Shown piece by piece: positions 12,171-21,460 of a stretch of 64,000 nucleotides of DNA. The stretch spans positions 1-64,000 of the forward strand of contig NW_026604746.1 of NCBI RefSeq assembly GCF_024763615.1, in the 5' to 3' direction. Position 1 is the first letter of the stretch, and each line of letters starts with the position of its first letter. The notes under the pieces are model-generated. The model did not search any database, was not told the origin of the DNA, and worked only from the letters and a program-made list of their open reading frames with translations. Made by a program: the position numbers and the translations under genes. The DNA is from Phlebotomus papatasi (Eukaryota; Arthropoda; Insecta; Diptera; Psychodidae).

Positions 12171-13413
12171 GTAATACTGTAATTGTTTCGCAAAATCGTT
12201 TCATTGATTGGAGTGGTGAACCAAGCTTTGGCGCCAAGTGATGTTCCTGATTTAATTGACCAATTGCGAAATCTGTAAATATACTATATTTCATGATAAC
12301 ACGTCATTTTGTGTCGTATTTGCACTGTCAGTATATAAATTATTCACTCAAATTCTATCTCGCCTGAATTATAGCTGTTAACTGTAACAAAATTGATCAA
12401 CTGTTGATCAAACATTGATCAACTGTTGATCAACTGTTGATATTGGGCCATATCTGTAAATATGCTATATTTCGTGTTTTTGTGTCGTATTTGCACTGTC
12501 AGTATATAAATTATTCATTCAAATTCTATTTTGCCTGAATTATAGCTGTTAACTTGAACAAAATTGATCAACTGTTGGTCAAACATTGATCAACTGTTTA
12601 TCAACTGTTGATATTGGGCAATATCTGTAAATATGCTATATTTCGTGTTTTTGTGTCGTATTTGCACTGTTAGTATATAAATTGTTCATTCAAATTCTAT
12701 CTCGCCTGAATTATAGCTGTTAACTGTAACAAAATTGATCAACTGTTGATCAAATTTTGATCAACTGTTGATCAAATGTTAATGACATTAAAAAATAAAC
12801 AATTTTATCAAATATCAGATAACAAAGGAATCCATCGACTCATTAAATTCAGATTGGCTTCATATTAACAACATAGATTCGAATAGGCATAATAGGGAAC
12901 GTCATAATCAAAAAGTGCTACATTAAATTTTCCTTTAAAGTTTAAGATAAAGCACTTTTAATTATTTCATTGTAAAAGTAGCTGAGCGGAATAAAATAAC
13001 AATAATTACGCTATGCAACAAATTCACTATTGTTTTTCTGTCTCAGAGGTCTCACATGGTACGTTTGATAAGAGTTGAGTCCCCTGATTAAGAATCTGGT
13101 TTTAGTTTTGCTCTATCACGTCTCAATTTTTTTAATTACTACTTTTATATTTTTTCTGCTTTGCCTTAGATTATTTGTTACATCTCAGGTTCTGCTGAAG
13201 AGAACTTAAAAGGCGTAGGTTCGTTGGAAAGGTCATTAGTTGTGTTTCAATTTCCATTATTACACAAAACTTTGTAAAACCACTCCTCCCAGGGTGTAAA
13301 ATTAGAGTTTCTCTAAAAATTACCACAAAAATAATGGTCTTAAAGTGAGGTTTTAAAAATTTGAATAAGATAAAATAAACAAAACAGGCGATAGGCAACA
13401 CTTAGGACTACAA
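12163..13413 (+). repeat. Left arm of the long internal inverted repeat
   Basis: Pairs with 14,511-15,442 on the opposite strand. Outer end: CTGAGTAATACTGTAAT and AACCAAGCTTTGGCGCCAA. Inner end: GATAGGCAACACTTAGGACTAC (13,391-13,411). In a 105-base sample near 12,820-12,925 I see one mismatch to the right arm, and two in a sample near 12,990-13,045. This arm is longer because it carries two extra copies of a 171-bp unit; the right arm has about 26 bp extra near its inner end. A 76-codon minus-strand open frame (13,171-13,401) lies in the arm. In the right arm the same frame is interrupted by a stop soon after the inner end, so coding use is not supported. Confidence 0.92.
12311..12780 (+). 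repeat. 171-bp unit, three tandem copies (left arm only)
   Basis: GTGTCGTATTTGCACTGT occurs at 12,311, 12,482 and 12,653. Each is followed by AGTATATAAATT, TTCAAATTCTAT, CGCCTGAATTATAGCTGTTAAC, and then TTGATCAACTGTTGATC words. Copies 1 and 2 are joined to the next copy by GATATTGGGC-ATATCTGTAAATATGCTATATTTC. The right arm has a single copy (about 15,170-15,320). The expansion therefore arose after, or escaped, equalisation of the two arms. Confidence 0.88.
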
Positions 13414-14105
13414 AACCGTTTTTGCCATTTTTTGATACTTGGGTGCCTATATATCTCCGATTCTGCTGAACAGAACTGTTTTGTGACTTTGATAGAGAAT
13501 TTAATTAGCTACATTTTCGTCCATGTGCAACTTTTCGCTAAGATTGTTTTTTAACCTCGAAATTGAGGCTCAAGCGAAAATCTAGCACTTAACCAACTAA
13601 ACAAAATCTTTACTATTTCACACATTTTGACTTTTTCTTTTTAAATTTAGAAATCTCAGGGTATTTTTTATCTTGTTTTTGACAACTCTAGAAGTTTAAT
13701 CATTTTTACCATTTTATAAAGTATATTTAGATATTACACAAGTTAATAACTCAAATAATATCTTTAATATCTATAGATTTCAGTTTTACTTCAAGCTTAA
13801 AACAAATTTTATTACAAAAATGACATATTAATTGCATAATTTTAAATATTTCTTATTTAATACATGTTTTATAATCAATAAACATCTATACTAGTTAATA
13901 ATAGAAAACTGTGAATTAAAAGACGGTTAAGAGTCACTGCATGGTAGCATCACAAAAGACAGTGATAAGCTTAGATCAGCTTATAGAGGTGCGATTCCTT
14001 CATTTCAAATTTGGATTGTAGCAAACTCGAACAATATTTATACATAAATAATGCAAATTCCCATTAATAATTCTTAAACGTATATAACTTATTATCGTTA
14101 TTAAA
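13414..14105. other. Central spacer, AT-rich, no gene seen
   Basis: Unique sequence between the inverted arms. A stretch near 13,459-13,480 (GATTCTGCTGAACAGAAC) resembles part of the left arm at about 13,189-13,206 (GGTTCTGCTGAAGAGAAC), suggesting an old partial internal duplication. The short inverted pair CCTCGAAATTGAGG (about 13,554-13,567) could form a hairpin. No open frame, RNA gene or promoter that I can support. Confidence 0.7.
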
Positions 14106-14510
14106 GAGGAAAACTTAATGAAAAATCCATAAAAGTGTCTGAAAATCTTTAAAGTCGATTATCTCGGAAACTATGAGAAATTGAGGCCTCAAACTTTACA
14201 TCCATTTAGAGCCTCCTTCAGGCTTGATATGTGCAAAATTTCACTTGAAAATTAAGAAAATTGGATGAGAAATGCATAAAAGTGTCTGAAAATCTTTAAA
14301 GTCGATTATCTCGGAAACTATGATAGATAGAGGTCTCAAACTTTACATCCGTTTGGAGCCTCTTTCAGGCTTGATATGTGCAAAATTTCATTGGAAAATT
14401 AAGAAAATTGGACGAGAAATGCATAAAAGTGTCTGAAAATATTTTATCTCGGATTATCTCGGAAACTATGAGAGATAGGGGCCTCAAACTTTACATACAT
14501 TTGGAGCCAT
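14106..14510 (+). repeat. 147-bp tandem repeat, ~2.7 copies, in spacer
   Basis: CATAAAAGTGTCTGAAAAT occurs at 14,128, 14,275 and 14,422, and CGGAAACTATGA at 14,165, 14,312 and 14,460. Each copy reads TTATCTCGGAAACTATGA, then CCTCAAACTTTACAT, GGAGCC or AGAGCC, and in the first two copies CAGGCTTGATATGTGCAAAATTTCA. Copy 1 contains a perfect 12-bp palindrome TTGAGGCCTCAA (14,181-14,192) that has decayed in the others. A 76-codon plus-strand open frame (14,378-14,608) starts in copy 3 and runs into the right arm. It is best read as chance. Confidence 0.88.
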
Positions 14511-15442
14511 TTGTAGTTCTAAGTGTTGCCTATCTCCTGGTGTTAATGATTTTTTTTTTAATATTTTGTTTATATTATTTTATTCAAATTTTTAAAACCT
14601 CACTTTAAGACCATTATTTTTGTGGTAATTTTTAGAGAAACTCTAATTTTACACCCTGGGAGGAGTGGTTTTACAAAGTTTTGTGTAATAATGGAAATTG
14701 AAACACAACTAATGACCTTTCCAACGAACCTACGCCTTTTAAGTTCTCTTCAGCAGAACCTGAGATGTAACAAATAATCTAAGGCAAAGCAGAAAAAATA
14801 TAAAAGTAGTAATTAAAAAAATTGAGACGTGATAGAGCAAAACTAAAACCAGATTCTTAATCAGGGGACTCAACTCTTATCAAACGTACCATGTGAGACC
14901 TCTGAGACAGAAAAACAATACTGAATTTGTTGCATAGCGTTATTATTGTTATTTTATTCCGCTCAGCTACTTTTACAATGAAATAATTAAAAGTGCTTTA
15001 TCTTAAACTTTAAAGGAAAATTTAATGTAGCACTTTTTGAGTATGACGTTCCCTATTATGCCTATTCGAATCTATGTTGTTAATATGAAGCCAATCTGAA
15101 TTTAATGAGTCGATGGATTCCTTTGTTATCTGATATTTGATAAAATTGTTTATTTTTTAATGTCATCAACATTTGATCAACAGTTGATCAAAATTTGATC
15201 AACAGTTGATCAATTTTGTTACAGTTAACAGCTATAATTCAGGCGAGATAGAATTTGAGTGAATAATTTATATACTGACAGTGCAAATACGACGCAAAAA
15301 GACTTGTTATCATGAAATATAGTATATTTACAGATATCTCGATTGGTCAATTTCGTCAGGAACATCATTTGGCGCCAAAGCTTGGTTCAGCACTCCAATC
15401 AATGGAACGATTAATGTAAAGTATTACAATATTACTCAGATG
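14511..15442 (-). repeat. Right arm of the long internal inverted repeat
   Basis: Reverse complement of 12,163-13,413, from GTAGTTCTAAGTGTTGCCTATC at the inner end to ATTACTCAGATGATG at the outer end. It holds one copy of the unit that is triplicated on the left. Near the inner end it has an extra AT-rich piece around GTTAATGATTTTTTTTTTAA (about 14,542-14,565) absent from the left arm. The high identity of the arms implies recent origin or gene conversion between them. A transcript crossing both arms could fold into a hairpin of roughly 0.9 kb. Confidence 0.92.
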
Positions 15443-15451
15443 ATGCGAAGA

Positions 15452-15625
15452 TTGACAGTTGATCAAAAGTTGATCAAAAGTTGATCAATTTTTGATCGAC
15501 TAACAGATGATCAACTTTGATCAACTTTTGATCAACTGTTGATCGACTAACAGTTGATCAATTTTTGATCAACTTTTGATCAACAGTTGATCTATTAAAA
15601 GTTGATCAACCTTTGATCAACTCTT
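15452..15625 (+). repeat. Right TTGATCA cluster
   Basis: Dense TTGATCA words, starting with three in the 11-bp TTGATCAAAAG phase (15,457-15,490), then spaced by CGACTAACAG, CTTT and CAACTGT links. The words CGACTAACAGTTGATCA are the counterpart of TGTTAGTCGACCAAGTTGATC in the left cluster, so the two clusters are related and inverted. Likely subterminal binding-site array by analogy with other DNA transposons. Confidence 0.82.
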
Positions 15626-15648
15626 AATCAACTGTTGATTAAAACGTG

Positions 15649-15771
15649 ATCCTATGTAAAGTTGGTCAAAAGTTGATAAAGGTCGATTGATCTGTTGATA
15701 ATATCGGAAAAAATATCGAAAAACCAACAGTTGATAAAATCAATCAACTTTTGACCAACTTTACATAGGAT
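15649..15771. repeat. 29-bp perfect inverted repeat (hairpin) near right end
   Basis: 15,649-15,677 (ATCCTATGTAAAGTTGG to AGTTGAT) is the exact reverse complement of 15,743-15,771 (ATCAACTTTTGACC to ACATAGGAT). The loop of about 65 bases contains a smaller inverted pair, CTGTTG (15,691-15,696) and CAACAG (15,725-15,730). There is no matching hairpin at the left end. A 61-codon minus-strand open frame (15,652-15,837) crosses the structure and is repeat-derived. Confidence 0.85.
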
Positions 15772-15829
15772 TCGATATATTAACTTGGTGATTAATTTTA
15801 TATGAAAAATCAACTTTTTGATCAACTCA

Positions 15830-15852
15830 ATTATCAACTATTTTTCTCTGTG
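15830..15852 (-). repeat. Right terminal inverted repeat (23 bp)
   Basis: Reads ATTATCAAC to CTCTGTG and is the exact reverse complement of 11,032-11,054. It is directly followed by TA and then by satellite sequence in the correct phase. Confidence 0.95.
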
Positions 15853-15854
15853 TA
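15853..15854. repeat. Target-site duplication, right copy (TA)
   Basis: TA followed by GAAACCGCAATTC, which resumes the interrupted monomer exactly where the left flank stopped. See 11,030-11,031. Confidence 0.88.
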
Positions 15855-18419
15855 GAAACCGCAATTCTTAAAATTTCTCAATGAAAATCACATTAGAATA
15901 CTTCAAATAATTCTACCAATCAATTAATATCATTAGTTGAATTTTTTTCTTGGAAAAATTCCCACAAAAATCATCATTATCCCACCCTTGGGAGTTTTTT
16001 TTAATTTTTTAAAAATGCCAAAATCTGCTCTAGAAACCGCAATTCTTAAAATTTCTCAATGAAAATCACATTAGAATACTTCAAATAATTCTACCAATCA
16101 ATTAATATCATTAGTTGAATTTTTTTCTTGGAAAAATTCCCACAAAAATCATCATGATCCCACCCTTGGGAGTTTTTTTTAATTTTTTAAAAATGCCAAA
16201 ATCTGCTCTAGAAACCGCAATTCTTAAAATTTCTCAATGAAAATCACATTAGAATACTTCAAATAATTCTACCAATCAATTAATATCATTAGTTGAATTA
16301 TTTTCTTGGAAAAATTCCCACCAAAACTCATCATGATCCCACCCTTGGGAGTTTTTTAATTTTTTAAAAATGCCAAAATCTGCTCTAGAAACCGCAATTC
16401 TTAAAATTTCTCAATGAAAATCACATTAGAATACTTCAAATAATTCTACCAATCAATTAATATCATTAGTTGAATTATTTTCTTGGAAAAATTCCCACCA
16501 AAACTCATCATGATCCCACCCTTGGGAGTTTTTTAATTTTTTAAAAATGCCAAAATCTGCTCTAAAAACCGCAATTCTTAAAATTTCTCAATGAAAATCA
16601 CATTAGAATACTTCAAATAATTCTACCAATCAATTAATATCATTAGTTGAATTATTTTCTTGGAAAAATTCCCACAAAACTCATCATGATCCCACCCTTG
16701 GGAGTTTTTTTTTTAATTTTTTAAAAATGCCAAAATCTGCTCTAGAAACCGCAATTCTTAAAATTTCTCAATGAAAATCACATTAGAATACTTCAAATAA
16801 TTCTACCAATCAATTAATATCATTAGTTGAATTTTTTTCTTGGAAAAATTCCCACAAAAATCATCATGATCCCACCCTTGGGAGTTTTTTTTAATTTTTT
16901 AAAAATGCCAAAATCTGCTCTAGAAACCGCAATTCTTAAAATTTCTCAATGAAAATCACATTAGAATACTTCAAATAATTCTACCAATCAATTAATATCA
17001 TTAGTTGAATTTTTTTCTTGGAAAAATTCCCACAAAAATCATCATGATCCCACCCTTGGGAGTTTTTTTTAATTTTTTAAAAATGCCAAAATCTGCTCTA
17101 GAAACCGCAATTCTTAAAATTTCTCAATGAAAATCACATTAGAATACTTCAAATAATTCTACCAATCAATTAATATCATTAGTTGAATTTTTTTCTTGGA
17201 AAAATTCCCACCAAAACTCATCATGATCCCACCCTTGGGAGTTTTTTAATTTTTTAAAAATGCCAAAATCTGCTCTAAAAACCGCAATTCTTAAAATTTC
17301 TCAATGAAAATCACATTAGAATACTTCAAATAATTCTACCAATCAATTAATATCATTAGTTGAATTTTTTTCTTGGAAAAATTCCCACCAAAAATCATCA
17401 TGATCCCACCCTTGGGAGTTTTTTTTTAATTTTTTAAAAATGCCAAAATCTGCTCTAAAAACCGCAATTCTTAAAATTTCTCAATGAAAATCACATTAGA
17501 ATACTTCAAATAATTCTACCAATCAATTAATATCATTAGTTGAATTATTTTCTTGGAAAAATTCCCACAAAAATCATAATGATCCCACCCTTGGGAGTTT
17601 TTTTTAATTTTTTAAAAATGCCAAAATCTGCTCTAGAAGCCGCAATTCTTAAAATTTCTCAATGAAAATCACATTAGAATACTTCAAATAATTCTACCAA
17701 TCAATTAATATCATTAGTTGAATTATTTTCTTGGAAAAATTCCCACAAAACTCATCATGATCCCACCCTTGGGAGTTTTTTTTTTAATTTTTTAAAAATG
17801 CCAAAATCTGCTCTAGAAACCGCAATTCTTAAAATTTCTCAATGAAAATCACATTAGAATACTTCAAATAATTCTACCAATCAATTAATAACATTAGTTG
17901 AATTTTTTTCTTGGAAAAATTCCCACAAAAATCATCATGATCCCACCCTTGGGAGTTTTTTTTAATTTTTTAAAAATGCCAAAATCTGCTCTAGAAACCG
18001 CAATTCTTAAAATTTCTCAATGAAAATCACATTAGAATACTTCAAATAATTCTACCAATCAATTAATATCATTAGTTGAATTTTTTTCTTGGAAAAATTC
18101 CCACCAAAACTCATCATGATCCCACCCTTGGGAGTTTTTTAATTTTTTAAAAATGCCAAAATCTGCTCTAAAAACCGCAATTCTTAAAATTTCTCAATGA
18201 AAATCACATTAGAATACTTCAAATAATTCTACCAATCAATTAATATCATTAGTTGAATTTTTTTCTTGGAAAAATTCCCACCAAAAATCATCATGATCCC
18301 ACCCTTGGGAGTTTTTTTTTAATTTTTTAAAAATGCCAAAATCTGCTCTAAAAACCGCAATTCTTAAAATTTCTCAATGAAAATCACATTAGAATACTTC
18401 AAATAATTCTACCAATCAA
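15853..18419 (+). repeat. Array segment of mixed monomers after the insertion
   Basis: Types in order include two CACAAAAATC/CTAGAAACC units, two CACCAAAACTC short-T units, and a CACAAAACTC long-T unit. From about 17,030 there follows the series CACAAAAATC, CACCAAAACTC short-T, CACCAAAAATC, CACAAAAATCATAATG with CTAGAAGCC (about 17,577), and CACAAAACTC long-T (about 17,745). The same series without the ATAATG change precedes the insertion at 11,031, and the ATAATG marker recurs at about 29,755, 32,800 and 40,496. At about 17,890 there is ATTAATAACATT for ATTAATATCATT. Confidence 0.82.
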
Positions 18420-21400
18420 TTAATATCATTAGTTGAATTATTTTCTTGGAAAAATTCCCACAAAAATCATCATGATCCCACCCTTGGGAGTTTTTTTTAT
18501 TTTTTAAAAATGCCAAAATCTGCTCTAAAAACCGCAATTCTTAAAATTTCTCAATGAAAATCACATTAGAATACTTCAAATAATTCTACCAATCAATTAA
18601 TATCATTAGTTGAATTATTTTCTTGGAAAAATTCCTACCAAAAATCATCATGACCCCACCTTGGAAGGTTTTTTTTAATTTTTTAAAAATGCCAAAATCT
18701 GCTCTAGAAACCGCAATTCTTAAAATTTCTCAATGAAAATCACATTAGAATACTTCAAATAATTCTACCAATCAATTAATATCATTAGTTGAATTTTTTT
18801 CTTGCAAAAATTCCCACCAAAACTCATCATGATCCCACCCTTGGGAGTTTTTTAATTTTTTAAAAATGCCAAAATCTGCTCTAAAAACCGCAATTCTTAA
18901 AATTTCTCAATGAAAATCACATTAGAATACTTCAAATAATTCTACCAATCAATTAATATCATTAGTTGAATTTTTTTCTTGGAAAAATTCCCACCAAAAA
19001 TCATCATGATCCCACCCTTGGGAGTTTTTTTTTAATTTTTTAAAAATGCCAAAATCTGCTCTAGAAGCCGCAATTCTTAAAATTTCTCAATGAAAATCAC
19101 ATTAGAATACTTCAAATAATTCTACCAATCAATTAATATCATTAGTTGAATTATTTTCTTGGAAAAATTCCCACAAAAATCATCATGATCCCACCCTTGG
19201 GAGTTTTTTTTAATTTTTTAAAAATGCCAAAATCTGCTCTAAAAACCGCAATTCTTAAAATTTCTCAATGAAAATCACATTAGAATACTTCAAATAATTC
19301 TACCAATCAATTAATATCATTAGGTGAATTATTTTCTTGGAAAAATTCCCACAAAAATCATCATGATCCCACCCTTGGGAGTTTTTTTTAATTTTTTAAA
19401 AATGGCAAAATCTGCTCTAAAAACCGCAATTCTTAAAATTTCTCAATGAAAATCACATTAGAATACTTCAAATAATTCTGCCAATCAATTAATATCATTA
19501 GTTGAATTATTTTCTTGGAAAAATTCCCACAAAAATCATCATGATCCCACCCTTGGGAGTTTTTTTTAATTTTTTAAAAATGCCAAAATCTGCTCTAAAA
19601 ACCGCAATTCTTAAAATTTCTCAATGAAAATCACATCATAATCCTTCAAATAATTCTACCAATCAATTAATATCATTAGTTGAATTTTTTTCTTGGAAAA
19701 ATTCCCACCAAAACTCATCATGATCCCACCCTTGGGAGTTTTTTAATTTTTTAAAAATGCCAAAATCTGCTCTAAAAACCGCAATTCTTAAAATTTCTCA
19801 ATGAAAATCACATTAGAATACTTCAAATAATTCTATCAATCAATTAATATCATTAGTTGAATTATTTTCTTGGAAAAATTCCCACAAAAATCATCATGAT
19901 CCCACCCTTGGGAGTTTTTTTTTTTAATTTTTAAAAATGCCAAAATCTGCTCTAGAAACCGCAATTCTTAAAATTTCTCAATGAAAATCACATTAGAATA
20001 CTTCAAATAATTCTACCAATCAATTAATATCATTAGTTGAATTTTTTTCTTGGAAAAATTCCCACCAAAACTCATCATGATCCCACCCTTGGGAGTTTTT
20101 TTTTTAATTTTTTAAAAATGCCAAAATCTGCTCTAGAAACCGCAATTCTTAAAATTTCTCAATGAAAATCACATTAGAATACTTCAAATAATTCTACCAA
20201 TCAATTAATATCATTAGTTGAATTTTTTTCTTGGAAAAATTCCCACAAAAATCATCATGATCCCACCCTTGGGAGTTTTTTTTAATTTTTAAAAAATGCC
20301 AAAATCTGCTCTAGAAACCGCAATTCTTAAAATTTCTCAATGAAAATCACATTAGAATACTTCAAATAATTCTACCAATCAATTAATATCATAAGTTGAA
20401 TTTTTTTCTTGGAAAAATTCCCACCAAAACTCATAATGATCCCACCCTTGGGAGTTTTTTAATTTTTTAAAAATGCCAAAATCTGCTATAAAAACCGCGA
20501 TTCTTAAAATTTCTCAATGAAAATCACATTAGAATACTTCAAATAATTCTACCAATCAATTAATATCATTAGTTGAATTTTTTTCTTGGAAAAATTCCCA
20601 CCAAAAATCATCATGATCCCACCCTTGGTAGTTTTTTTTTAATTTTTTAAAAATGCCAAAATCTGCTCTAGAAACCGCAATTCTTAAAATTTCTCAATGA
20701 AAATCACATTAGAATACTTCAAATAATTCTACCAATCAATTAATATCATTAGTTGAATTTTTTTCTTGGAAAAATTCCCACCAAAACTCATCATGATCCC
20801 ACCCTTGGGAGTTTTTTAATTTTTTAAAAATGCCAAAATCTGCTCTAAAAACCGCAATTCTTAAAATTTCTCAATGAAAATCACATTAGAATACTTCAAA
20901 TAATTCTACCAATCAATTAATATCATTAGTTGAATTTTTTTCTTGGAAAAATTCCCACCAAAAATCATCATGATCCCACCCTTGGGAGTTTTTTTTTAAT
21001 TTTTTAAAAATGCCAAAATCTGCTCTAGAAGCCGCAATTCTTAAAATTTCTCAATGAAAATCACATTAGAATACTTCAAATAATTCTACCAATCAATTAA
21101 TATCATTAGTTGAATTATTTTCTTGGAAAAATTCCCACAAAAATCATCATGATCCCACCCTTGGGAGTTTTTTTTAATTTTTTAAAAATGCCAAAATCTG
21201 CTCTAAAAACCGCAATTCTTAAAATTTCTCAATGAAAATCACATTAGAATACTTCAAATAATTCTACCAATCAATTAATATCATTAGTTGAATTATTTTC
21301 TTGGAAAAATTCCCACAAAAATCATCATGATCCCACCCTTGGGAGTTTTTTTTAATTTTTTAAAAATGCCAAAATCTGCTCTAGAAACCGCAATTCTTAA

Positions 21401-21460
21401 AATTTCTCAATGAAAATCACATTAGAATACTTCAAATAATTCTACCAATCAATTAATATC
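18420..21460 (+). repeat. Block B, copy 1 (with relatives at 34.4 and 41.2 kb)
   Basis: Marked by GACCCCACCTTGGAAGG (18,652, one C shorter than the usual type), CACATCATAATCC (about 19,633), a CTATCAATC long-T unit near 19,860, CATAATG with CCGCGATTC (20,431-20,511), and a GGTAG unit at about 20,630. The same series appears at 34,371 and 41,162. The offset to the 34-kb copy changes from 15,953 at the first marker to about 16,313 at the CATAATG marker, a two-monomer length difference. Private changes here include CTTGCAAAAATTC (18,802), TTAGGTGAATT (19,320) and AATGGCAAAATC (19,402). Confidence 0.8.

Larger units (their letters stand above)
11032..15852. mobile_element. 4,821-bp non-autonomous foldback-like DNA transposon
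   Basis: The element starts CACAGAGAAAAATAG and ends with the exact complement, CTATTTTTCTCTGTG, inside a TA duplication. From the ends inward it has 23-bp perfect terminal repeats, subterminal zones rich in TTGATCAA, two long inverted arms (12,163-13,413 and 14,511-15,442), and a 1.1-kb spacer. No frame longer than 76 codons exists and none resembles a transposase, so it would have to be mobilised by an enzyme encoded elsewhere. The TA duplication suggests a Tc1/mariner-like helper, but the terminal bases are not the usual CAGT/CAGG start, so superfamily is uncertain. Its base and repeat content is wholly unlike the satellite. The perfect ends suggest a fairly recent insertion. It is the only copy in the window. 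Confidence 0.9.

Noticed and set aside
13171..13401. 76-codon minus-strand open frame in the left arm
   Set aside because: The mirrored frame in the right arm is not kept open over the same span. Its ends are set by the inverted repeat. The protein matches nothing I recognise.
14106..14510. 147-bp period as a nucleosome signature
   Set aside because: The match to nucleosome core length is probably coincidence; only about 2.7 copies exist and the third spacing is 148.
14378..14608. 76-codon plus-strand open frame with a hydrophobic tail
   Set aside because: It begins in a 147-bp tandem unit and crosses into the right arm. The hydrophobic stretch comes from a T-rich tract.
15652..15837. 61-codon minus-strand open frame
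   Set aside because: It is a translation of TTGATCAA-type repeats and the 29-bp hairpin; repeated I/L/K composition reflects AT-rich DNA.
11032..15852. LTR retrotransposon or Helitron
   Set aside because: The long repeats are inverted, not direct; there is no primer-binding site or polypurine tract. Terminal inverted repeats and a TA duplication do not fit Helitrons.
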